A stretch of DNA of 64,000 nucleotides from positions 16,563,006 through 16,627,005 of the forward strand of contig NC_092661.1 in the NCBI RefSeq assembly GCF_032118995.1. Reading direction: 5' to 3'. The translations under genes and the position numbers were made by a program. This document shows, one piece after another, positions 1 to 10,815 of this stretch. Origin of the DNA: Asterias amurensis. Its lineage: Eukaryota > Echinodermata > Asteroidea > Forcipulatida > Asteriidae. Within the stretch, counting starts at the first letter, position 1; every line of letters starts with the position of its first letter. The notes under the pieces were generated by a model that was given only the letters and a program-made list of their open reading frames with translations, was not told the origin of the DNA and did no database searches.

Positions 1-1093
1 TGAATTTTATTTGTAAACACGAGTTATCTTGCCTCGTGTTTGAAAAGAGATACTGTACTATATTTACTTGTTTCTCTAAACAAACTAACGACAATTCCCA
101 AAGTTCACTGGAGTGACTGGCTGGCTTATCTACTATTCCAGTACCAATATTAACAGGTCATTTTAATTTAAGGTAATTAATTACCAATTGACGTAACATA
201 TCTGGTTTGATTTATGGCATTTGGGGCTATTAGTGTAGGTACTCCACACATTACACCACTTCAATCAAACGGTACAATAAAAAAAGTACATGATCTCATA
301 CTTATCGGTGAGCCATCACTAAGCATTCTGAGTATTCTAGCCTTGGAGGGCTCATCTATGTTCTTGCGGCAATCAGTCGCCACTGAAGAGATGCTAAGCA
401 ACCACTACATGTACAGCCGTGTGAAATTATTGTCCATTGCGGCCCCAAACCGTCACTTCTTTGACGTCTTGAAAACAACATCACCGCGCACACTGCAGTT
501 ATAATTAACTATTGACATTAACATGAACTATAAAATAAGGTCAGTTTGTCAAAAGGTCTCATAACTACTGATGTCCTTGGAGACGACGTGGAATATTAAG
601 ATGGATTCAGAACTTTGTTTGCACTTCGTGACGCAGCAGTGACGAACCCTTATTATTTTGTTTAAAGGGTTTTGATACCTTTTGAATCAAGTTGTCACTG
701 CCATGACATGAATCCCTACTCACTGTGATTGAAGATGTATAATGTTATAAAATTTACCTGTAGAAATTTCAGCTTCATTATTAGTTCGTAAGTTTTTGAG
801 AGAAAAAAAGGTGGAAAAAAATCACAGAGCGATGTTTTCAGGGGAGTACTGGTATTAAACCAGTACTGGTAAATACGTTGAACACTTTGCTACACTAATT
901 ATTTGTTGTCTCTTGAGACGAGAATTATTTTCGTGACAATGTTTTACTAATTTCTCAAAAACTACATCACCTCAGCAAGTACTATTTTAAGGGAAGCTTT
1001 GTCATAATTAGCATCAAACCGTGTAAGTTTAATGTAAACTGTGGATATTGTGTTTTGTGTCATACAAAAAGATGTGTTGTATTGACGAAATTG
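1..1093. other. Intergenic, no recognised gene
   Basis: AT-rich DNA. A 96-codon open frame at 214-504 (+) has no domain I recognise and no splice or codon support. The stretch at about 885-1080 resembles 58800-58990: both share a core near 'gtgtaagtttaatgtaaa' and both lie just before a family-1 TTAA MITE, so this is probably a dispersed repeat. Confidence 0.5.
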
Positions 1094-1480
1094 TTTAAAG
1101 ACTCTGGACACTATTGGTAATTGACAAAGACCAGTCTTCTCACTTGGTGTATCTTAACATATGCATGAATAACAAACCTGTGAAAATTTGAGCTTAATCG
1201 GTCATCGAAGTTGCGAAATCATAATGAAAGAAAAAAACACCCTTGTCACACAAAGTTGTGTGCTTTCAGATGCTTGATTTCGAGACCTCAAATTCTAAAT
1301 CTGAGGTCTCGAAATCAAATTCGTGGAAAATTACTTCTTTGTCGCAAACTAAGTTACTTCAGAGGGAGCCGTTTCTCACAATGTTTTATACTATCAACCT
1401 CTCCCCATTACTCGACCATGTTAGGTTTTATGCTAATAATTACTTTGAGTAGTTACCAATAATATCAACTGCCTGTAAAT
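1094..1480 (-). mobile_element. Family-1 TTAA MITE, near full length
   Basis: Non-autonomous palindromic DNA element, the commonest repeat in the window. In full copies the ends read TTAA-AGGCAGTGGACACTATTGG and its reverse complement, so the target duplication appears to be TTAA, as in piggyBac and Kolobok superfamilies. The centre carries an inverted pair around 'gaggtctcgaaatcaa'. This copy begins with the variant 'actctggacactattgg' and its right end is worn. I call '-' the orientation that starts with the 'cttctcacttggtgtatc' arm. Confidence 0.8.
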
Positions 1481-2756
1481 AAGGTGTTGTACTGTTATAT
1501 TTCTACAATATTTTGCATTATTATACAGGCCCTGAACCTTAGACCAGAGTGAGAAAAATCTTCTCACCAGAGGAAAAGTCTGCACACATCAAGGGCAAAG
1601 AACTTCGTGTGTTCATGAATGAAGTCAATGGCACCAAGACCAACACTGTGTGTCATTTTTATTGGTTGTGCACCATTGACAAGAGTGATTGATATCATTG
1701 TGTGTGCTTAGCGAGTTCCGCACGTACTGAGAGAGCTGATGAACTACCCCGTGTTAAGTCAATGGTGATCTACTGCTGATAGCAACACAAATTCGTGTTT
1801 CGCGCTCGAAGTGCTCTCGCCTTCAAAGTGCTCATATTGTCTTTAATCCCCGCGAAGTGGTAAAGTGCTTCAATATTGTCTTTGCGATCAACACGTTGAG
1901 TATTGGAGGGGAAATGATAAAACAAAGAGTGCCACAATTAACTAATTTCAAAGGAGTGTGATTTGGAGAAAAGCTAAACATTGACACATTCCGTTTGAAG
2001 CGTCTGGATGACATAAACACTGTGTCTGCAGCAGATCTACAGAGCAGATATAGACACGTAGGGGGGTTGGTGTTTGTGTGGATAAGTATCCAACATTACT
2101 TACAAAAGGAAGTTGCTGTCACAAAGAAAAGCACTGTGGTCCACGGTTGCTATCACAAAGAGTTAAACAAAGGAGGGTGCAGGATTGCAGGTGTTTACAC
2201 ACTCTTGCGTGTGCGGATGACAAATGAAACCAATCAGAACTGACAACTATAATTGAAGCACAATGAAGTTAATAGCTTGGTTTGCATAGAGCTTCAAAAG
2301 GTATAAGACATTCTACTTGATGCTGGCTTTAGTGTAACAACTAACAGTGTGGAAAAGCTGTCACGATTTTTGTATCTGTGAATCGCCATTCGCAAAGGCA
2401 CTGGACCTATTTGGTTAATTAATAAGGAGGTCGCTATATACGCATCAGTCGTAGGTACGAGTTGTCTGAAAGGAGAATATTGCTGGAGACAATGGCTGAA
2501 AAGGTCTCGTATATTTGATGAATCTATCCAAGCTTCAAACAATACTTGATTTAGGTTGTATTCATAATATTTAGCGGACGGAAATCACTTATTGTGTTGA
2601 ACACTGCTCATGTTAGTTTTATAGAAGTTGCTTCCAGTTGTATGGCTTTCTCTTGTATATTTACACCGTTATAGTACCCGTCAAATTCTCCGAAGAGCTG
2701 GCTATTAATTTGATAAACTTACTTTAAACAAAATCTGTAGAGGGGTTTGGGGGCTT
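1481..2756. other. Intergenic, no recognised gene
   Basis: No convincing gene. A 47-codon stretch at 1549-1692 (+) reads like protein (it contains EEKSAHIKGKELRVFMNEV) and is preceded by an acceptor-like 'attatacag' at about 1520-1528, but I cannot assign it. Other open frames of 62-82 codons look random. Confidence 0.4.
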
Positions 2757-2945
2757 TGTCACACGAGGCAACTTTTAAAGGGAACTTGGCGGCAACCAAC
2801 TGCAGTGCATGCTACCGAAGCACTTTGATAAGCCCATGAGTAATTTGATTAAACATTGTATTAAACATTTTTTGAACATTCAAATGTAAACGCATTTTCT
2901 TCGTGGAGATTGTCCGGAACTGGTTGCCTGTAATTTGCCCCGTTG
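2757..2945. mobile_element. MITE copy forming the GPCR 5' flank
   Basis: Starts with 'tgtcacacgaggcaac' and aligns along its length with 51973-52176, which has clear inverted ends ('tgtcacacaaggca' and 'tgcctcgtgtgaca'). Shared internal blocks include 'caaccaactgcagt', 'gaacattcaaatgt' and 'ggaactggttgcct'. The right inverted end is worn here and stops about 15 bases before the GPCR start codon. Confidence 0.75.
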
Positions 2946-2959
2946 GCCTGGGCCCTACG

Positions 2960-4123
2960 ATGGAACCGCCAGTCAACTGCAGTGACGCTTACTTCACCGA
3001 TCGTGTAATTCACCCCGTAGGGGCGGAGTCCCTCCACCTCACCCTTGCGGCGATCGGGATCCTCGGCAACGGCCTCGTCTTTATTCTCTTCCTCCGCCTG
3101 CCCATATTGCGAGTGAACACCACAAATATCTTCCTCTTCAACTTGGCAATCGCGGACTTCTGCAGCTCGGTGTTCCTGGCGATCCGGCCGTACGCACTCG
3201 CTCTCAATCCGGAGAATATCGTCTGGAACGAGTTAGTGTGTCGCTTCTTCAAGTCAGATTTCCCTCTTTGGACCTGCGTGACTGCTTCCATATACAACCT
3301 CCTCCTTGTGACGTTCGATCGGTACCTGTGCGTCGTCAAGCCGTTTATATACCGTCGATACTTCACTGTGCCGAGGATCCGACTAATGGTCGCACTCTGT
3401 TGGATCTTTTCCGCCATTTTGGAGACGTTTTGTTTCTACAGCACTCGCGTGAACGCCTGCGGCCGTTGTGAGATTTACTGGTCTTCCGTCACATTACAGA
3501 TTGTCTGTGCTTTCGGGGTGTTCTTCACCACCTATCTATTCCCCACAGTCGTCATGCTCTTCGTGTACGGGAGAATTGTAAAGACCTTAAAGGAGCGAGA
3601 GGAGGCTCTCAAGAACCATCAACAGAGGGCAGCAGCCGCTAGCCTACTCCGTACCCGACGTAACATCGTGACCATGCTTCAGCTCCTAGTCCTCATGTTC
3701 GGTCTCCTCTGGGCTCCAAACCAGATCCTCTTTCTGGTCATCAGCTTTCCAGGCGTCACCGCTGACATCGAAAGCATTGGTTACACCGTCCTCGTTGCGG
3801 TGGGATTCCTGAACTGTGTTGTGAACCCCTTCGTTTACGCCTTCAAAAATCCCAAGTTCAGGAAGGGGTTCATCACCGTTATTTGCTGCCGTCGTGGACA
3901 CTCTATTTCCCCGTCTGATTTCAATGGTAGCGGCGGTGATGACTCTCTTACCGTGAACTCCAACAAAGTTACCGTCTCTGTAGTTAAACAAAGTGCCATC
4001 GTTGCGTCTCAGAAAGAATTTGCAGGGCAGTTGAACCACGTTCGATTCGAAGACCAGATGGAGATACAGGGACGGTTCCCATCAGTAAAAACTGATAGAG
4101 CTTCTGACATTCTAGAAGAGTAG
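2960..4123 (+). CDS. Rhodopsin-class (class A) G protein-coupled receptor, intronless
   Basis: A complete single-exon receptor of 387 residues. It should sit in the plasma membrane and couple a ligand to heterotrimeric G proteins. Class A landmarks are present: an N-glycosylation sequon NCS at residues 6-8; TM1 with GNGLV (Asn37 is the conserved 1.50 residue); TM2 with LAIAD; a Cys at the top of TM3; DRYLCVVKP after TM3; a basic third loop; CW in TM4; and VVNPFVYAFKNPKF in TM7 and helix 8. Two cysteines after helix 8 (VICC) could be palmitoylated. I chose the ATG at 2960. The frame stays open upstream to a GTG at 2903, but those 19 codons lie in a MITE copy. GC content is visibly higher than in the flanks. 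The ligand is unknown; it looks like one of the lineage-expanded orphan receptors of invertebrate deuterostomes. Confidence 0.92.
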   Translation: MEPPVNCSDAYFTDRVIHPVGAESLHLTLAAIGILGNGLVFILFLRLPILRVNTTNIFLFNLAIADFCSSVFLAIRPYALALNPENIVWNELVCRFFKSDFPLWTCVTASIYNLLLVTFDRYLCVVKPFIYRRYFTVPRIRLMVALCWIFSAILETFCFYSTRVNACGRCEIYWSSVTLQIVCAFGVFFTTYLFPTVVMLFVYGRIVKTLKEREEALKNHQQRAAAASLLRTRRNIVTMLQLLVLMFGLLWAPNQILFLVISFPGVTADIESIGYTVLVAVGFLNCVVNPFVYAFKNPKFRKGFITVICCRRGHSISPSDFNGSGGDDSLTVNSNKVTVSVVKQSAIVASQKEFAGQLNHVRFEDQMEIQGRFPSVKTDRASDILEE

Positions 4124-4376
4124 AAGATGCAAAACTGACATCACAAGTTTATAAACGGACATCGGAGCATGGACTTCCTTTAAACAATTACACAGGTCAC
4201 GCTTGAACACTTATAAACAACATGGATTTTTATATGGAACTTGTGTATCGTACACTTTTATGAACTTTTGATATCTCAAAATTTTAAGATGTGATATATA
4301 GCGATATACAAAAGTGTACAAATTGCTAATTTTAAGACGGCCGGGTCACAACGTGTATAGTTGCCGAGCGTCCATG

Positions 4377-4548
4377 CAGCCGTCGATTTTACCAAACTCA
4401 TCCTAACTTAGGATTAATCCTATGACTTGGGACGAGTTATGTTCCCTATCCGAAGACGTTGGACGCAATGAACCCATCCTAAGTTAGGACGGGTTACTCG
4501 TCTTAACTCGAGATAGGATTAATCCTAGCATTTCGTGAAATCGGCTGC
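4377..4548. mobile_element. Palindromic MITE (GCAGCCGTCGATTT family)
   Basis: Inverted ends 'gcagccgtcgatttta' and 'cgtgaaatcggctgc', with an interior rich in alternating 'taggattaatccta' motifs. A second copy lies at 14607-14782. Confidence 0.75.
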
Positions 4549-4690
4549 GGAGCATTTAGCTCAAGAGCAGCGTCATTAGAGTGTGGGTTCGAATCCCGGT
4601 CGTGACGTTTGTGTTCTTGTGAAAGACACTCAACTGTAATTGCATCGCATCAGGAGTACATGGGTACCTGTGAGTACCCGTTGAGGAAGG
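4549..4690 (+). mobile_element. tRNA-derived SINE fragment
   Basis: Contains an A-box-like 'ttagctcaagagc' and a B box 'gggttcgaatcccgg', then the tail word 'cttgtgaaagacactcaa'. It lacks a foldable acceptor stem, so it is not a tRNA gene. A related head is at about 45400-45480. Confidence 0.65.
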
Positions 4691-4843
4691 AAGGAACCAT
4701 CTAGCTCGCAGGCACTCTACTTTTTAAACTGCACAACACTGTACATCATATTCTGCATAATTTATGATTTTGTTTATATTTTGTTTGCCTGCACTCGAAC
4801 TTGGACAGCGCGCGCACCAACCTCACAGTGCGTTATCTTTTAA

Positions 4844-4995
4844 TAGACCTTTTCGCAAATACCATTGCGCAAGCGCAGACTGTTGAATGAGGTGCATTGT
4901 GGGATAGATATGGATCAAATTTGGATCCCAGCTAGACCACAATGCACCTAATTCCAAGCTTTACGCGCGCGCCCAAGTATTTGCGAAAAGGTCTA
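4844..4995. mobile_element. 150-bp TA-flanked MITE
   Basis: Ends are 'tagaccttttcgcaaatac' and its reverse complement, with TA at both borders, consistent with a Tc1/mariner-type non-autonomous element. The centre holds 'ggtgcattgtgg' and its inverted partner. Confidence 0.8.
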
Positions 4996-5013
4996 TACCA
5001 CGAAGTCTGCACT

Positions 5014-5046
5014 CTGACAATTACCAATAGTGTCCAGTGTCTTTAA
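5014..5046. mobile_element. Terminal fragment of a family-1 MITE
   Basis: Only the end 'acaattaccaatagtgtcca' plus TTTAA remains. Confidence 0.6.
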
Positions 5047-5297
5047 AGGCCCAAAGGACAGGGGTATGAAAGGCGCTTTGAAAAATGATGCTTTAAAGTG
5101 ACGAAATATGATGTGATGTCATTTGCCTGAAATGAACAAGATAACTCCTTTTTGCAAGCAAGGTGCCATTGAGCGGCAATTTCCGTTTGGCAAAAAAAAG
5201 TGCACACTTTCTTTCCTTTGTTCTGTCTCACTAAATTGATAAACTGATATACAGCAGTTTTTTGTTATTTCTTCATAATGTCATATAGTCACAGCCA

Positions 5298-5600
5298 GGG
5301 CCCAACATTTCATAAAACATGTTTATAAGCAGCCGTTTTGTGCTAACGGAGCAAATTTCTAGTTCATAAAGCTGTTTACTGTACGCAAGGGTAAATGCTC
5401 GCTAACCCGTGGTAAGCACATTGGTGACGCAACAACTATAACGCAAATCCATGATGAACGTGCATGCGCGCCTATAGACAATGTAAGCCTCTTGAGAAAT
5501 CATGGTGAAAATACGTTTTTGCTTACGCACATTTTTATGCTACAGTAAGCACAAATATTTGCTTAGCGAAATTAGGTATGAGCTAGATTTCTGAAGCTCG
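5298..5600. mobile_element. Worn GGGCCC-type palindromic MITE
   Basis: Begins 'agggcccaacatttcataaa' and contains repeated 'gctta/taagc' words typical of the GGGCCC family (better copies at 34681, 40651 and 61177). The right end is not clear. Confidence 0.45.
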
Positions 5601-5879
5601 TGACGGCATACCATACTAGTGCTTTATAAATTGTAGTGAATAGGCTGCATCGTTAGAAATGTACACCTCATTGCTTATAGAAGTGTAAATTAATTTACAT
5701 TTTCTTTACTTTTAAAACTATTGTCATCTACCGAAAATGTAAAAGTGTCTTTTTTAAACCTTGTGTATTCACAATAAGACGAGTGTGGTCAGTGACTATA
5801 CTCTATAAATAAATAAATAAAAATTATGTCATGAAACAAAATTAACATTGTCAAAACCAAATGTTAACAAACTATTAAG

Positions 5880-6345
5880 TTAGGCCAAATAAAAAAAAAT
5901 ACCAGTTGATCGTCCCCGCCCGCATCCTTTTTTGGGGCCGCATCCTTTTTTTTACTATTAACTATTTTTCGATTTTTTTTTTTTTTTTTTTTAATCCATC
6001 TTTTCAAAAGGACTGGCCTAGGAGCTTTTCTCGAGTCTAACTTGATGCTCTCGAACACTTGTAACCGTCTGTTTCATAAAACAATATTAGTGAATGCCTA
6101 CCCAGCAAATCTTTTTAGTGTATCCGACCCTGTTATTGTTAGTGTTAACAAAGGTCCTAATGCAACTAACAGGTATAAATAAGTTTGCAGTTGATTCACA
6201 CTGAAGAATTGGTGGCCTGTTTGATTTGAAATACTTAGCGGCCATCTTGAAAAAAAATAGTAAATAGTAAATAGTAAGGCCCTCATCCTCCTCTTTTTTG
6301 AAAAATCCGGACGATCAACTGGTATTTTTTGTAATTTGGCCTTAT
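5880..6345. mobile_element. Palindromic DNA element, about 465 bp
   Basis: The left end 'ataccagttgatcgtcc' and the right end 'ggacgatcaactggtat' are inverted copies, and the outer words 'ttaggccaaat' and 'aatttggcctta' match. The interior is A/T-rich with no transposase frame. Related ends appear in the hAT-like element near 32140 and at about 52240-52345. Confidence 0.7.
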
Positions 6346-6496
6346 ATAACTATCTATTAATCAGATGAAATTCTACAAACAGCGTATATGCATGCAACTG
6401 CACTTTTTCAAGCTTTGAATTTAAAACTCATATTTGGAGTGTATTATTGGATCTGCTCGATCAATCGTCATATCAAAAGTATTTTCTTTGTAATAA

Positions 6497-6561
6497 TGTT
6501 GTTGTTGTTGTTGTTTTGTAGTTGTTGTTGTTGTTATTGTTGTTGTTGTTTTTGTTGTTGT
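6497..6561 (+). repeat. (GTT)n microsatellite
   Basis: A run of about 20 GTT/TGT triplets with a few interruptions, followed downstream by a 13-base G run at about 6627-6639. Confidence 0.9.
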
Positions 6562-6734
6562 GCAGAAAGATGATATAAAAAAATAACCAGAGTAGGATAG
6601 TGGTGTCCAAGAATGTTGAGTCGTGGGGGGGGGGGGGGTGTCAAACTTTGGGGTTTGGCTTTGGGATGTATCATTGGTTTGGTTTTCCAGTTTTGACAAT
6701 GTAAAAAAGGATACCTTCACTGGTTAGTGTTCAC

Positions 6735-7110
6735 GACTCACATCCGTACATAAAGCAGTACTGATTCCACAGTGGCAGTGAAGAACTTCACCTTTAGGGA
6801 CTGGAACATCTGACTTGACCATGTTCTTCATGGAGTTGCCTTCCAGGCGAGAGCGATACGACATTTCACATCTTTCTCTGTGTCATTAACCCACGAGCCC
6901 AAGTATTCTAAATCTGTCACCCGGTTCAGCTCTTAACTGACGGTTGTCTTTAAGGGAGTGGCAGTGGTGCAATTGATTATGTACTTTGTCTTCCTGGTGT
7001 TGAGAAATAGCCCACTCTGGCACATTCGGTTTCGACTGTTCTTTGCAGCATCAGCTGAGCTTGCTCAATCTGATCATAATTATTCACGATGTCATTTAAA
7101 TCTGCACAAG
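6735..7110 (-). mobile_element. LINE reverse-transcriptase 3' fragment, decayed
   Basis: Minus-strand translation gives pieces typical of the C-terminal part of a non-LTR reverse transcriptase: QRTVETECARVG, then TKYIINCTT, then VTDLEYLGSWVNDTEKDV with RIALAWKA, and in a shifted frame KVKFFTATVESVLLY. The YLGSWV, TEKD, ALAWKA and FFTATVESVLLYG blocks recur in invertebrate RTE/CR1-like elements. At least two frameshifts and a stop are present and there is no 5' part, so it is dead. Confidence 0.8.
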
Positions 7111-7189
7111 TTTAAATAATTTGTAATTAAATTGACATGGAAATACAGTCATTTAACTTCCACAATATTGGATGTATAGTCAATCATTA

Positions 7190-7323
7190 AAATACTACGT
7201 TATTTAGAGGGAGCCGTTTCTCAAAATGTGTTATACTCTCAACCGCTCTCCATTACTCATTACCAAGTAAGGTTTTATGCTAATAATTATTTTGAGTATT
7301 TACGAATGGTGTCCACCGCCTTT
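7190..7323 (-). mobile_element. Family-1 TTAA MITE, one-end fragment
   Basis: Retains 'agagggagccgtttctca' through the terminal 'gtgtccaccgcctttaa'; the other two thirds are missing. Confidence 0.75.
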
Positions 7324-7729
7324 AACATATATTATTTTGTCATAGCTTTATACAAAAATATTAACTATTGTCGATCAACCTTTCTAATTGTACAGTCCTG
7401 ACTAGTTCATCAAGAGTGACATTAAACCACCAACGTAGTCTTTGATGACTTAAAGCTGCTGCTGTCAATATGAGTGATTATTTGATTTGATACATCATTG
7501 TCTGGTTCGTGTTGACGATCGAAAACCGTGCTAGGAATAACCCTCCCTGAACTCGTGCTCGTATGCTTTATAATATCTATGCTTTATGCCATCACATAAT
7601 GTCGTCTTTGGGTATGGGCGCGCCCTCATCACCTCCTCTGGGAGAGTACGATTATAACTTGCGATTTATACTGAAGCCATTTTGACCCCAGAAGTAAGTT
7701 TCGGGCCCAGTGATTTTTACATTGCAGGT

Positions 7730-7743
7730 TGGGGGGGGGGGGG
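7730..7743 (+). repeat. Poly-G run
   Basis: About 13 uninterrupted G. One of many G or C runs of nine or more bases in this window. Confidence 0.85.
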
Positions 7744-7849
7744 GCAAAAAATAAATCCAATTGAATTCAACTAACTTCAATTTATAAAAGTTACACATCA
7801 CGTTAAAAACATGAACATTGCCATCCAGTGTGCATCCCATCAATGATAA

Positions 7850-8058
7850 CCTCAGGTTTAGAATTTGAGGTCTCGAAGTCAAGCATATGAAAGCACACAA
7901 CTTCCTGTGACCATGGTGCGACAAGGGTGTTTTTTTCTTTCATTAATATCTCGCAACTTCGACGACCGATTGAGCTAAAATTTCCACAGGTTTGTTATTT
8001 TATGCATATGTTGAGATACACCAACTATAGTCTTTGACAATTACCAATAGTGTCCAGT
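7850..8058 (+). mobile_element. Family-1 TTAA MITE, half copy
   Basis: Runs from the central 'gaatttgaggtctcgaagtc' to the terminal 'accaatagtgtccagt'. It is the complementary half to the fragment at 7190-7323; the two may be remains of one copy split by about 530 bp. Confidence 0.7.
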
Positions 8059-8243
8059 AGATGCTAACTATAAAAGCTTTCTATGTAAAATAGAGTGACG
8101 TTAATTTACTTACACATTCAAGCTAGCGAGGCATTGTAGAGTTATCCGCATACGCACTCCCTGTGGCCGTTTTCCATGAACTCTTTACAGGGCAAGGGGG
8201 GGGGGGGGCGGTGGTATATAGTTTGTGGCTCTGTCTTACATCT

Positions 8244-8450
8244 GGGCCCAATTTCACAAAAAATTGCTCAGCATGAATTTCTGCAGTTGATAAAAACGGT
8301 ATTACCAACCAAATTTCCATATTGCATGTTGCTTGTTACTGGTATTCAGCTTTTGTTTGCTTATCCTGGAAATCACGTGGAAATTTGGATGGTAAAATCC
8401 TGTTTTTATCAAGGCAAAAATGTCATACTAAGCACATTTTTGTGCCGTTA
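8244..8450. mobile_element. GGGCCC-type MITE (ACCAACCAAATTTCC subfamily)
   Basis: Begins 'gggcccaatttcacaaa' and holds 'ttaccaaccaaatttcc' near the inverted partner 'ggaaatttggatggtaaa'. The best copy is 51656-51898. A poly-G run lies just upstream (8200-8209). Confidence 0.65.
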
Positions 8451-8664
8451 TGGGAACTGGAATTGTGACGACGGGTAGGGCTATTGCCTCATTGGCTGGC
8501 CATTCGGATTCGGACTTTCGCGACTATTTCGCTAGTCGATTAGAAATAACAGAACTCAACAACATGGACAGACGTAATAAGGCCATTAGGCCTAAAACTT
8601 CTTATAAACTTCAGAGATAAAACTAACATCGAGGCGAGTGTGAACGCCACGCCCCCAAAACATA

Positions 8665-8817
8665 GGCCCTTTTCGAAATCACGGCTTGGGCTCCAGAATC
8701 GGCTCAGGCTAGCTTGGCCCCGCGATTGTGTCTGCTTCGTTCGTACTCGTTCGGCTTCAGACGATAAAACGGAGCCTGAAGCCGAATCCAATGGCTAACC
8801 GTTGTTTCGAAAAGAGC
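8665..8817. mobile_element. 150-bp MITE
   Basis: Short inverted ends 'ggcccttttcgaaa' and 'tttcgaaaagagc', with an internal inverted pair 'ggctccag...aatcggct' and 'agcctgaagccgaat'. Confidence 0.55.
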
Positions 8818-8818
8818 A

Positions 8819-9680
8819 GTATAATCACTGAATGAAGTGGTTCTCCTGTACTGTATGGTTCCTGACCCATTTGTTGCCGTGTATGTTGATGCAGATTAAA
8901 TCTCAAAGCCAGACTGTTGGTGACATCACTTTTGTACGGACGACGTGTACACGACAAACGAAAAAAACCTACAACGAAACGGGTGAGTCACTGTCATTAG
9001 GTTTTTGTTTTAATTGCAAAACTAACAATTTTCATTGATATTTTTCAATTATTGATTTAAAGATTGCCGGAATTTATTTGTAAAATATTTGGAGCATTTT
9101 TTATAAGCCAGAGTGTTAAATTATATGTGACAGTAGGCGCATGATGGGGCACAATTCATTGTTTGTGAAACTGTACCGCGTATTTCATAGTGAAATCCGT
9201 GTATTTACGACAGCACGGTGTAGTGTAGGCCGATGTGTTTTCTTTTTTTTAATGCATTAATTAATTCAGTAATCACAATACTTGTTGGTTGGTTCGAAGA
9301 GAAAAACAACGTTTTTGTGTCTTGACGAAACCTTTCAGCTAGCTAGTGACTAGTCATGCTACTAGTACTAGTGTCTCCATCAATCAGTTACAAAGTTAAT
9401 TGAATTTTGAATGATTGTCAAGTCACTTTTGTTTGTCTTTTTTAACCAAATGATTTATGATTTTCTTTGTCAATATTTGATTAGGTTTTAATTAGGTAAA
9501 GTAGGGCAGTCAGGTTTGCTCAGTGGTTTCTAGCTAGTTCCTGCCTTTCTCTGTGGATCCCAGCCCCCAATACCCAGACCGAAACCCTTGCATGCAGTTT
9601 TTTTAGTCCCTACCTGGCTGCGTGGGTTTTCCCTATTTTTAATCAGGTAGGCCTAATATTTTAATATAATTAGGGGTTTT
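8819..9680 (+). other. Upstream region of TFG; possible 5' UTR exon
   Basis: A good donor 'acgg|gtgagt' at 8981/8982 could end a non-coding first exon of TFG, since the first coding exon opens with a splice acceptor (11557/11558). This is inference from splice consensus only. The rest is AT-rich with no recognised gene. Confidence 0.3.
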
Positions 9681-10204
9681 GGAAAAGTTTCCGTATGGCG
9701 CCACCACTTTTTCATTCGATATGAAATAATATAGTATCTATAATTTACCTCAATGAGATAACCCTTTTTGTAAAAAAGAGTGAAAAAGTGGTTGCGTCAT
9801 ACGGAAAGTAATCCAAAGTTTTCCTCCCACAACCATGTCTATGGTCTAAATGAAATTTCTTTATTATTGTTTTCTTGGAAAAGTTTCCGTATGGCGCCAC
9901 CACTTTTTCATTCGATATGAAATAATATAGTATCTATAATTTACCTCAATGAGATAACCCTTTTTGTAAAAAAGAGTGAAAAAGTGGTTGCGTCATACGG
10001 AAAGTTATCCAGGGTTTTCCTCCCACAACCATGTCTATGGTCTAAATGAAATTTCTTTATTATTGTTTTCTTGGAAAAGTTTCCGTATGGCGCCACCACT
10101 TTTTCATTCGATATGAAATAATTTAGTATCTAATTTACCTCAATGAGATATCCTTTTTTGTAAAAATGAGTGAAAAAGTGGTGGCGCCATACGGAAAGTT
10201 ATCC
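9681..10204. repeat. Three tandem copies of a 132-bp MITE plus flank, 196-bp period
   Basis: Units start at 9681, 9877 and 10073. Each holds a palindromic element with ends 'ggaaaagtttccgtatggcg' and 'cgccatacggaaagttatcc', separated by the same spacer containing 'catgtctatggtctaaatg'. Because the spacer is repeated too, this is tandem duplication of element plus flank and not three insertions. A single copy lies at 36609-36740. Confidence 0.9.
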
Positions 10205-10494
10205 GTTTTCTTTTACATAAAGATTGTGTGATGCTTCCATTACTTAGGTCTTGTTAGGATATTTTGTTGACTTTATAATTCAGATTCAGATTCATTGTTA
10301 CTGTCGGACCCCATCATTAATGGAAGTCTTCACCTGTGGTGGTGTATGATGATTATTGATGTATGCATGAATGGCTAAAACTATGTATCTGACCACCACT
10401 GTTTCTCCTATAATTTTGGTCAAACTATGACAGAATATTATAGAGACGCCTTTAGCAATGAAAAACTGTCTTGCCCTAAATAATATTGAGGGTG

Positions 10495-10640
10495 GCACGG
10501 TTGGCTTGTGCGTGAAGCGCTCGCCTCTCACCAAGGTGACCCTGGTTCGTTTCCCGGTCGGGGTCATCTGTGAGTTGAGTTGTGCGTTGGTTCTCTGCTG
10601 TGCCACGAGGGTTTTCCAAACTATGCGGTTTTCCTCCCTC
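10495..10640 (+). mobile_element. SINE (GGTTCGTTTCCCGG type)
   Basis: The head 'ggtggcacggttggcttgtg' and the B-box-like 'ggttcgtttcccggtcgggg' are followed by the body word 'gtgccacgagggttttcc'. The same element is at 61517-61645. Confidence 0.7.
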
Positions 10641-10815
10641 AGTAAAAAATCAAACACTTTCGATCTTGGCTGTGCTCCGTGGTCATAATGGGTTGATGTG
10701 GCTGGCAGCTGAACGCGCCCTTGCATGCCTGCTTCTCGAACACGTAGCCGCGTCCTTCGCAATTCAGCTCTAGCTGCAAGTAAGGACGATTAGTCCTCCA
10801 AATTATTATTGACCT

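Noticed and set aside
3010-3417. 135-codon frame on the minus strand opposite the GPCR
   Set aside because: Arg-rich shadow of the receptor reading frame with no domain; the plus-strand receptor explains the open frame.
3686-4039. 117-codon minus-strand frame opposite the GPCR 3' half
   Set aside because: Shadow of the same receptor.
6421-6720. 99-codon minus-strand frame rich in Thr and Gln
   Set aside because: Translation of the (GTT)n microsatellite and a poly-G run.
10298-10762. 154-codon minus-strand frame
   Set aside because: It runs across a SINE (10495-10640) and mixes repeat and flank; no domain.
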